Positions 28,454-35,200 of a stretch of DNA of 64,000 nucleotides are shown in pieces. Origin of the DNA: Gammaproteobacteria bacterium (GTDB lineage Bacteria > Pseudomonadota > Gammaproteobacteria > Enterobacterales > Kangiellaceae). The stretch spans positions 1 to 64,000 of the forward strand of contig JABXHY010000001.1 in assembly GCA_013373375.1 (NCBI GenBank), read 5' to 3'. The position numbers and the translations under genes were made by a program. Numbering within the stretch: the first letter of the stretch is position 1; the number at the start of each line of letters is the position of its first letter. Below the pieces are notes generated by a model that saw nothing but the letters and a program-made list of their open reading frames with translations, was not told the DNA's origin and ran no database searches.

Positions 28454-30007
28454 ATGGCCATCAAGCAGCTAATTGATAAGCACATGCAAGTTCACCCTGT
28501 TGTTTTCTTTACCTCTGTGCTTGTTATTTTCATATTTATTATCGGCACGCTGTTAAACCTGGAAAAAGCAACTGATCTTTTTAATACAACCAAAGATGGC
28601 ATTACTAAATACTTTGGTTGGTTTTTAATTACATCCGTGCAATTGTTTTTAGTGTTCGCTATTTATATGGCGATGAGTCGTTATCGTAACGTGAAAATTG
28701 GCGGCGCTGATGCCAAATGTGAGTATTCATTTTTAAGTTGGCTTGCCATGTTATTCAGTGCAGGCATGGGAATCGGCTTAATGTTCTGGGCGGTTGCCGA
28801 ACCTATTTTCCATTACACAAGTCCTCCCCGCGGTGAAGGAGAAACCTTGCAAGCAGCATCGCAAGCAATGGACATAACTTTTTTACATTGGGGCTTACAT
28901 GCGTGGGGAATTTACGCAGTAATCGGTTTAACGCTAGCTTATTTCACCTTTAACCGCGGAATGCCTCTTTCCATTCGCTCCGCATTCTATCCACTGCTCG
29001 GCGAAAGAATTCATGGCTTCTGGGGGAACCTGGTAGATACCATCGCCGTTGTTGCCACACTTTTTGGTGTCGCCACGTCATTAGGATTAGGCGTTGATCA
29101 AGTTAACGCCGGACTTCATCACCTATTTGGTTTGTCTCAATCTGTTTGGGTCAAAGTTTTATTGATAGCCATCATAACGTCTTTTGCGACTGTTTCGGTG
29201 GTCAGCGGTCTGGACAAAGGCATCAAAAGATTGAGCCAGCTCAATCTCATAATGGCGGCTCTTTTGCTGACTTTTGTCATCGCATTAGGTCCAACTTTAT
29301 TCATTTTAAAAAGCTTTGTTCAAAATACTGGGCATTACTTGCAAAATTTATTTGAGTTATCCAGTTGGTCAGAAGCTTATACAACCGAAGCAAAATGGCA
29401 AGGCAGCTGGACGGTTTTTTACTGGGCATGGTGGATTGGTTGGTCCCCCTTTGTTGGCGTTTTCATCGCTCGAATCTCAAAAGGTCGAACCTTTAAAGAG
29501 TTTATTCTTGGCGTGCTTTTAGTCCCCTCCCTCATGACCTTTTTGTGGATGAGTGGATTTGGTGGTAGCGGAATTTATTCGGCACTGTTCGGTGACGGAA
29601 AAATAATAGAAGCGGTCAATAATGATTACGCAATGAGTCTTTTTGCAATGCTCGAGTCTCTACCCTGGGCGGCGATAACCAGTTTTATCGCAATGATATT
29701 AGTCGTCATCTTTTTTGTCACATCATCAGATTCAGGTTCGTTAGTTATCGATATGTTGAGTTCAGGGGGTCACCTCGATCCACCCAAAGCCCAACGAATT
29801 TTTTGGGCAGTAACAGAGGGAGTTGTTGCAGCAGTACTCATGTTAGGAGGCGGTCTGGTGGCACTTCAAGCAGCCGCTATATCAACTGGCTTGCCTTTTG
29901 CTCTGGTACTAATGCTTATGGCAGTTTGTTTGTACAAAGCATTAAAAGAAGATTATGTCACTCAACATATTTTTCCTCGTGTCGATAAGGACTCTCCACA
30001 TGTTTAA
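28454..30007 (+). CDS. BCCT-family betaine/choline/carnitine-type transporter
   Basis: A 517-residue inner-membrane symporter with twelve predicted helices. The family Trp-rich signature is in WAWWIGWSPFVGVFIARISKG, the glycine-rich helix-3 segment is AMLFSAGMGIGLMFWAVAEP, and FGVATSLGLG is also present. The start is ATG 28454, because AGGAG lies 7 nt upstream; the in-frame ATG at 28448 is only 1 nt from it. There is no long osmosensing C-terminal tail, so uptake for catabolism is as likely as osmoprotection. The 3' end overlaps the porin gene by 8 nt. Confidence 0.93.
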   Translation: MAIKQLIDKHMQVHPVVFFTSVLVIFIFIIGTLLNLEKATDLFNTTKDGITKYFGWFLITSVQLFLVFAIYMAMSRYRNVKIGGADAKCEYSFLSWLAMLFSAGMGIGLMFWAVAEPIFHYTSPPRGEGETLQAASQAMDITFLHWGLHAWGIYAVIGLTLAYFTFNRGMPLSIRSAFYPLLGERIHGFWGNLVDTIAVVATLFGVATSLGLGVDQVNAGLHHLFGLSQSVWVKVLLIAIITSFATVSVVSGLDKGIKRLSQLNLIMAALLLTFVIALGPTLFILKSFVQNTGHYLQNLFELSSWSEAYTTEAKWQGSWTVFYWAWWIGWSPFVGVFIARISKGRTFKEFILGVLLVPSLMTFLWMSGFGGSGIYSALFGDGKIIEAVNNDYAMSLFAMLESLPWAAITSFIAMILVVIFFVTSSDSGSLVIDMLSSGGHLDPPKAQRIFWAVTEGVVAAVLMLGGGLVALQAAAISTGLPFALVLMLMAVCLYKALKEDYVTQHIFPRVDKDSPHV

Positions 30008-31415
30008 TTTTCAGAGCAGTTTACTCGGTAAGTTTGCAACGAAAGCATTAAGCACTGCCGTTATTTCGCTTCTTTTTGCTTATGCTCTACCGGGTCTTGC
30101 GGCAGAAAAAACCTCACAAGAAGACACCGATAATAAAGAGATCAAAGAACAGATAAAGCAACTCCAAGAGCAGCTGAAGAGGCTCGAACGTAAAGTTGTC
30201 GAAAACAATTCAACTAAAGCGCCAAGTCCAAACAAAAGCGATGGAAAAATCATTGACTCCGGAGCTATGGATAGACTCGCCAAGTTAGAAAAGGCGTCTC
30301 AGGAAAATCAAAATTGGCCAATAAAAATTCATGGCGCGGTGAGATTTCAGTATGTCTACGAAGACTACAACCCGGCCAATGAAAGTCGAACTGGTGATCT
30401 TGATTTCGATATTTTTCGGTTGAATTTCGACGGTGAAATTGGCGACGTAATACTAAAAGCCGAATACCGTTGGTTTCAATATCAAGAGGCCGTGAAAAGT
30501 GCCTACTTTGGGTACAACTTAAATGAGCAATGGCAACTTCAAGTGGGAGTGCTCAAAATTCCGTTCGGTAACATGCCCTACAATTCTCACAGTTACTTTT
30601 TTAATTCTACCTTTTATGTGGGACTTGAAGATGAGCATGACGCCGGCATCAAAATGCAATATCGAAGTAATGATTGGGACTTTGATATCACATTTTTAAA
30701 ATCCGATGAACAAGGTGGTGTCGATGGTTACGTCAGTGATCGAACCGCTCGTTATAACTACGATACTGTTGGTATTCGATTGTCTGGTGAAGGTATTTAT
30801 GATGAGCCATCAGTGCCTGTTGGAGAAAGCAACAGCTGGGCTTTTCGATCCGCTCATAAATGGACTTTTTCCGAGAATGATAATTTAGAAATTGGCGCAT
30901 CATTACAAACAGGAAATTTATATTCTGGCAATATTGATGGCGCAAATCCATTCGCCAGTTATGCAAATCAAAATATTGGAAACCGAAAGGCAATCGCTGT
31001 CCACGGAGTTTACAACACAGGCCCTTTTAACTTTCAATTTCAGCTTGCCGACTATCAGTATGATGTAAAGATCGACAATACTGGAATTGTTATGGCGGCT
31101 TATGCGTTTTACGACACTATTCCAAGCGAAGCTAAAATCTACACATTAAACGGCGCGTACACGTTACCGGTTTCTTTTGGTCCTCTTACTAGCTTAACTT
31201 TCTATAACGATTACAGCTTAATTACTGATAAAAAAGATTTGCAAGACGACACATGGATGAACATCACGGGAATGGCGATGGCCGCCGGTGGTGGTTTTTA
31301 TACTTACGTTGATTTAGTAAAAGCTCGTAACCAGCCGTTTATTGGCGGTACCATTGCCAGTGATGGTGGAAAAGTAAATACTCGATTTAATATTAACTTT
31401 GGCTATTACTTCTAA
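30000..31415 (+). CDS. OprO/OprP-like (DcaP-like) outer-membrane porin
   Basis: A 471-residue exported barrel. The start at 30000 sits inside the transporter gene and gives a clean signal peptide (ALPGLAAEK cleavage near 36). A short coiled coil follows (about 45-72, KEQIKQLQEQLKRLERK), typical of trimeric porins of this group. The barrel region begins IKIHGAVRFQYVYEDYNP and ends INFGYYF, with the terminal Phe recognised by the Bam complex. The overlap with the BCCT gene suggests coupled expression, so the porin probably admits the transporter's substrate. A 7-bp hairpin (31441-31460) follows. Confidence 0.85.
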   Translation: MFNFQSSLLGKFATKALSTAVISLLFAYALPGLAAEKTSQEDTDNKEIKEQIKQLQEQLKRLERKVVENNSTKAPSPNKSDGKIIDSGAMDRLAKLEKASQENQNWPIKIHGAVRFQYVYEDYNPANESRTGDLDFDIFRLNFDGEIGDVILKAEYRWFQYQEAVKSAYFGYNLNEQWQLQVGVLKIPFGNMPYNSHSYFFNSTFYVGLEDEHDAGIKMQYRSNDWDFDITFLKSDEQGGVDGYVSDRTARYNYDTVGIRLSGEGIYDEPSVPVGESNSWAFRSAHKWTFSENDNLEIGASLQTGNLYSGNIDGANPFASYANQNIGNRKAIAVHGVYNTGPFNFQFQLADYQYDVKIDNTGIVMAAYAFYDTIPSEAKIYTLNGAYTLPVSFGPLTSLTFYNDYSLITDKKDLQDDTWMNITGMAMAAGGGFYTYVDLVKARNQPFIGGTIASDGGKVNTRFNINFGYYF

Positions 31416-31440
31416 ATATCTCTGAATACATTGGTTTAAT

Positions 31441-31460
31441 CGGGAGAGTCGCTTCTCCCG
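31441..31460 (+). terminator. Hairpin after the porin gene, weak terminator
   Basis: CGGGAGA (31441-31447) pairs with TCTCCCG (31454-31460). No T-run follows, so termination strength is uncertain. Confidence 0.45.
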
Positions 31461-31559
31461 GTAAATCTGCTCCTATCCCTTCCAAAATATCTATTTAATT
31501 TGGCCTTTGCGTTATTACGAGACGAGTTCCCTCAACAATCAAATCTTAAGAATAAGCGA

Positions 31560-31587
31560 CAAAACATTGATCTACGCCAATGTTTTG
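31560..31587. promoter_or_regulatory. Perfect 10-bp inverted repeat with an FNR-like half-site, upstream of the quinone/NADH genes
   Basis: CAAAACATTG (31560-31569) and CAATGTTTTG (31578-31587) are exact reverse complements around 8 nt. Its middle reads TTGAT-CTAC-GCCAA (31567-31580), a perfect left half of the FNR consensus TTGAT-N4-ATCAA with a 3/5 right half. It lies 80 nt before the prenyltransferase gene. Confidence 0.5.
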
Positions 31588-31666
31588 TTATGTGTGTCCA
31601 GTAGTATATTTCTTGGGAATTAAAACTAATTAAACCGACGATAACTCATTTCTGTAGGTCTATATT

Positions 31667-32581
31667 ATGGAAATCGCTCACTCCTCCTCTGTATTAAACA
31701 GCCTTGGCAGTATTCGCCCCCCATTTCTAATGCTTACTCCTGCATGTTTACTTTTAGCCTTTGGCGCATCTGCTTATTTGGGAGCAAATATTCAAGTACA
31801 GACATTGCTCCTTGTATTTATCGCCGGTCTTGCTGCACATATAAGTGTCAACACATTTAATGAATACTTTGATTTCAAAAGTGGGCTCGATTTAGTCACT
31901 AATAAAACGCCTTTCAGCGGTGGCAGCGGAACCTTACCGCAACATCCAAGCCAAGCAAACAACGTATTGGTCATCGCCATAGTATCCTTAATCACGTGTA
32001 TTAGCATCGGCTTATATTTTTCGTTCGCTATTGCTTGGGAGTTGCTGGCTCTTGGAGTATCTGGCGTATTGCTTATTGTTTTTTATACGACCTATATAAC
32101 GCGTATGCCATGGCTTTGCCTGGTTGCACCGGGGCTCGCTTTTGGTCCAATAATGATAATCGGTACTGGGTTAATTTTGTTGAATAAATTTTCGCTTCCT
32201 TTGCTGTTACTATCGCTGATTACTTTTTTTCTCGTGAATAATCTTCTTTTACTTAACCAGCTACCAGACATCGAAGCTGATAAGTCCGTCGGCCGAAACC
32301 ATCTCCCTATTAAAATAGGTCGTGCCGCTAGCATAAAAGTTTTTACACTTTTTAATATCTTACCTTTAATTCTTATTGTAGTGATTTATAGCTTAAATTA
32401 CTTTCATAAAAGTATTTTACTTGGCGTAATACCTTTGTTAATTGCTTTAGTGTATAGCATCAAACTTATTCGCAAGCCTTACGATAACCAAGTATTGAAT
32501 CAAGCAATGCCGTTTAATGTATTGGTTAATCTCGCGACTCCCACCATTATTGGCATTTCATTTTGGCTCGCATCACCATGA
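31667..32581 (+). CDS. UbiA-family prenyltransferase (MenA/DmkA-like)
   Basis: This 304-residue integral membrane protein has about nine helices. Both aspartate-rich motifs of aromatic prenyltransferases are present: NEYFDFKSGLD (about 65-75) and DIEADKSVGRNHLP (about 203-216). The first motif, followed by TPFSGGSGTL, resembles 1,4-dihydroxy-2-naphthoate octaprenyltransferases rather than UbiA itself. The predicted reaction is attachment of a polyprenyl tail to a naphthoate or similar ring, giving a demethylmenaquinone-type quinone. The stop codon overlaps the start of the NqrF-like gene (ATGA). Next to multiheme cytochromes, a dedicated quinone is plausible, as with DmkA in flavin-based electron transfer of Listeria. 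That parallel is an inference. Confidence 0.8.
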   Translation: MEIAHSSSVLNSLGSIRPPFLMLTPACLLLAFGASAYLGANIQVQTLLLVFIAGLAAHISVNTFNEYFDFKSGLDLVTNKTPFSGGSGTLPQHPSQANNVLVIAIVSLITCISIGLYFSFAIAWELLALGVSGVLLIVFYTTYITRMPWLCLVAPGLAFGPIMIIGTGLILLNKFSLPLLLLSLITFFLVNNLLLLNQLPDIEADKSVGRNHLPIKIGRAASIKVFTLFNILPLILIVVIYSLNYFHKSILLGVIPLLIALVYSIKLIRKPYDNQVLNQAMPFNVLVNLATPTIIGISFWLASP

Positions 32582-33798
32582 CAACATTCTTCGCAGGTAT
32601 CATTACGTTTACCGGTATCATCTTCGTACTAGTACTCGCTCTGCTCGTCGTAAAAACTCTTATTTACCACGGTTCAAAAATAATTATTCAATTTAAGCAG
32701 TCAAATCTTAAACCAATTACAGCAGAGCGTGGCGGGACATTACTCAATGCGCTTCACGATAATGACATACATGTACCTGCAGGTTGTGGTGGTAAAGCTT
32801 TATGTGGCGAGTGCAAAGTCCGAGTCTTTAGCGGCGGAGGAGCGATTCTTGAGAGTGAACTTAGTCATATCAACAAGAAACAACAACATCAGCATTGTCG
32901 ACTCGCCTGCCAAGTCAAACTAAAACAAAATCTTGAAATACAGTTACCCGAGGCAATCAATACAGTAGAAAAAATCACCTGTAGTGTTATTTCTAGTCAT
33001 CAAGTCGCCAGCTTTATGAAAGAAATAACATTCCAACTTCCTGATGATAAAAATTTCTGTTTTAAAGCTGGGCAATACTTGCAGGTTTATTGCCCACCAT
33101 ACCAACTCAATTACTCATCTTTCTTAGTCGCGCCTAAATATCGTGAACGATGGGAAGAGTACCAGCTGTTTAAGTTGCACGCGCAAAATAAATCTGAAAC
33201 CACTCGTTCTTACTCCCTGGCAAGTAACCCCCAACATTCAGGACAAGTAAAAATAATTGTGCGTTTAGCAACACCTCCTCCTAATACCATAAACCTTCCA
33301 ACAGGCATCGTCTCTTCTTATCTATTTAGTTTGAAATGTGGCGACAAAGTAGGAATCAGTGGTCCTTACGGTGAAATGAACATCAAGAAAAAGGACAGTG
33401 AAATTATTTTAATTGGCGGAGGTGCAGGTATGGCACCTTTGTTTTCTATGATTGAAGATCAATTACTTAATGTACAAACAGAACGAACAATTCAATTTTT
33501 CTACGGCGCTCGCAGTCTGAGCGAAGTTTTTTATCGTGAAACGCTTAACAAACTAGAACAAGAACACAGCAACTTTAAATGGCAACTAGCACTTTCAAAT
33601 CCGCAACCCGAAGATAACTGGCAAGGTAAAACAGGTTTTATTCACGAAGTGGTTTTAGAAACTCTAAAAATACACCCAGCCCCAGAAGATTGCACTTATA
33701 TCCTCTGCGGTCCGCCGCCAATGATAAATGCAACAACTGAAATGTTAGATGAAATTGGTGTTGATAGCGACGATATACAATTCGATAAGTTTGGCTAA
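32578..33798 (+). CDS. Stand-alone NqrF-like NADH:quinone oxidoreductase subunit
   Basis: A 406-residue inner-membrane flavoprotein. Starting at ATG 32578 (ATGA overlap with the upstream gene), it has one N-terminal helix (about 5-28) and a [2Fe-2S] domain with Cys70, Cys76, Cys79 and Cys111, the same numbering as Vibrio NqrF from memory. The FAD domain has RSYSLAS and PTGIVSSYLFSLKCGD. The NADH domain has GGGAGMAPLFSM, FYGARS, LSNPQPEDNWQGKTGFIH and CGPPPM. NqrF is the NADH-oxidising subunit of the sodium-pumping NQR. Here nqrA-E are absent and the neighbours are quinone and cytochrome genes, so it may feed electrons directly to a quinone. An alternative TTG start at 32563 is less likely. 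Its stop codon abuts the stop of the convergent tetraheme gene. Confidence 0.85.
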   Translation: MTTFFAGIITFTGIIFVLVLALLVVKTLIYHGSKIIIQFKQSNLKPITAERGGTLLNALHDNDIHVPAGCGGKALCGECKVRVFSGGGAILESELSHINKKQQHQHCRLACQVKLKQNLEIQLPEAINTVEKITCSVISSHQVASFMKEITFQLPDDKNFCFKAGQYLQVYCPPYQLNYSSFLVAPKYRERWEEYQLFKLHAQNKSETTRSYSLASNPQHSGQVKIIVRLATPPPNTINLPTGIVSSYLFSLKCGDKVGISGPYGEMNIKKKDSEIILIGGGAGMAPLFSMIEDQLLNVQTERTIQFFYGARSLSEVFYRETLNKLEQEHSNFKWQLALSNPQPEDNWQGKTGFIHEVVLETLKIHPAPEDCTYILCGPPPMINATTEMLDEIGVDSDDIQFDKFG

Positions 33799-34383
33799 TT
33801 AGTAACCCTCTGGAAGTTTATGAGCAACGCCCTTGTGACAATCGATACAGGTATCGCCCGTTTTTTCATACCATTCTAGTGTATGTCGGCGTTGTGCCTG
33901 TCGGTTTTGTAAAGACAAGTCCATCGCTTCGTAACTATGACAATTTCGACACTCCAACGAATTATTGTCTTTCATTTCTGCCCAAACGCGTTGCGCCAAT
34001 TCGAGTCGATGAGTTTCAAACTTTTCCAGAGTATCGATGGTACCCATAGCCTTGTGGTATAGCTCGCGCGTCGCCTTAACCTTTCTAATCATTTTTGGTA
34101 CCCAATCTTTTGGAACATGGCAATCCGCACAAGTCGCCTGAATACCCACATGATTTTTAAAATGCTTCGATTCTTGTAACTCAAGATAAACGGTATTTTT
34201 CATTTCATGACAGGAAATACAAAACTCCATCGAGTTAGTGCTTTCGACTCCCCAGTTGAAACCACCCCAAAATAAAATACCAAAAAAGAACGCAACAAAA
34301 CCACCAACCGGTATTCCAACAAACCACTTAATATTCATCGGCAACCACAACTTTTCCCACCAGATTTTAATTTTCTGCTTCAT
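33799..34383 (-). CDS. NapC/NirT/CymA-type tetraheme quinol dehydrogenase
   Basis: A 194-residue membrane-anchored cytochrome c with one N-terminal helix (about 17-42) and a periplasmic domain. It has four CXXCH sites: CISCH, CADCH, CRNCH and CIDCH. HKAMGTIDTLEKFETHRLELA and SLECRNCHSYEAMD match the NapC subgroup. Such proteins oxidise quinol and pass electrons to periplasmic carriers; CymA does this for the Mtr conduit in Shewanella. No nitrate reductase (napA/B) is present, so service to the mtr-like genes next door is the simplest reading. It is the second gene of a two-gene operon, and the stop codon abuts that of the NqrF-like gene with no gap. Confidence 0.9.
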   Translation of the reverse strand: MKQKIKIWWEKLWLPMNIKWFVGIPVGGFVAFFFGILFWGGFNWGVESTNSMEFCISCHEMKNTVYLELQESKHFKNHVGIQATCADCHVPKDWVPKMIRKVKATRELYHKAMGTIDTLEKFETHRLELAQRVWAEMKDNNSLECRNCHSYEAMDLSLQNRQAQRRHTLEWYEKTGDTCIDCHKGVAHKLPEGY

Positions 34384-34455
34384 TGGATAGCTCCTGTTTT
34401 CTCAAGTAACTTAATAAGCCCCTAGTTAAAGTACGGTCAATTAGTTTGTAGCTGA

Positions 34456-35058
34456 TTATTGTTGCGAAGCATAATAATGTAAAAGCGCCTCTTTGCTATC
34501 CGCATCGAGCTTATTAAATTTTTCGGCCATTTTTTCAGGCTGAAGTCGTTTACCGCTTTCATATTCAGAAAAGGTATCGGATAAATAAGTCGTCCATTGA
34601 CCGGCCAGAATTCCCGCGTCGTCGAGACGATCTGAGCCGCCACTTGAATGGCAACGGCGACAATGCTTTTCATGCACTTTAGCCCCAACTTTTGCTTTTG
34701 TTGGATCGAACTCTTGAGTTACTCGCTTGAAAGTTTGCTTGGCATAAAACTGAGCTATTTCTGTAATTGTCTGATTGGATAAGTTAGCGGTAATGTCACA
34801 CATACTGACAGCTTCCGCTTTATTTTCTCCAGGAAATTCTGCTACAACACATGGTCGAGCCTTATCTCGATACACCCGCAAATTATCATCTAAATAGAAT
34901 TCTGAAAATCCAGCGATCGAAGGAAAGTTTTTGTTAAGACTATTTCCATTGTCACCATGACATGCATCGCATTGCTTTATAGTCGATGGAAGATCGTTCG
35001 CTATCAAATGCATACTCAACATCGATGCAAATGCGAATCGGAATAAATGAGATGCCAT
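34456..35058 (-). CDS. Diheme c-type cytochrome (cytochrome c4-like), exported
   Basis: This periplasmic electron carrier has two CXXCH sites, CDACHG near the mature N-terminus and CRRCH in the second domain, giving a c4-like two-domain layout of 200 residues. The start at 35058 gives a compact signal peptide (MASHLFRFAFASMLSMHLIA). An ATG at 35079 is also possible and has a GGAAA ribosome binding site. It would shuttle electrons between the NapC/CymA-type protein encoded downstream and the MtrA-like decaheme, a role played by small periplasmic cytochromes in Shewanella. This placement is inferred from gene order. It is divergent from the omcA/mtrC-like gene. Confidence 0.85.
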   Translation of the reverse strand: MASHLFRFAFASMLSMHLIANDLPSTIKQCDACHGDNGNSLNKNFPSIAGFSEFYLDDNLRVYRDKARPCVVAEFPGENKAEAVSMCDITANLSNQTITEIAQFYAKQTFKRVTQEFDPTKAKVGAKVHEKHCRRCHSSGGSDRLDDAGILAGQWTTYLSDTFSEYESGKRLQPEKMAEKFNKLDADSKEALLHYYASQQ

Positions 35059-35120
35059 GTTTATTTTTCCGTTTTGCATGAAGAAGATTTCCAATTTTAA
35101 TTCGAATTAAGTTCAGACTA

Positions 35121-35134
35121 CTGACCTAAATCAA
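35121..35134. promoter_or_regulatory. FNR/CRP-like site in the divergent cytochrome promoter region
   Basis: CTGAC-CTAA-ATCAA fits FNR consensus TTGAT-N4-ATCAA with a perfect right half and 3/5 in the left. It lies between the divergent cytochrome operons. Match quality is moderate only. Confidence 0.4.
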
Positions 35135-35138
35135 TAAA

Positions 35139-35173
35139 GCGACATAAATTTTATTTCATACTCTATATGTCGC
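35139..35173. promoter_or_regulatory. 8-bp inverted repeat in the divergent cytochrome promoter region
   Basis: GCGACATA (35139-35146) and TATGTCGC (35166-35173) are exact reverse complements with 19 nt between. It lies 28 nt before the omcA/mtrC-like start. It could be an operator, or fold as a hairpin in the 5' UTR. Confidence 0.4.
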
Positions 35174-35200
35174 GATCTATTTAAATAAAGAGGATGGGAT

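Noticed and set aside
33799-34383. Assignment of the tetraheme protein to nitrate reduction (NapC proper)
   Set aside because: No napA, napB or other nitrate reductase genes nearby; the neighbours are Mtr-type conduit genes. A periplasmic nitrate role elsewhere cannot be excluded.
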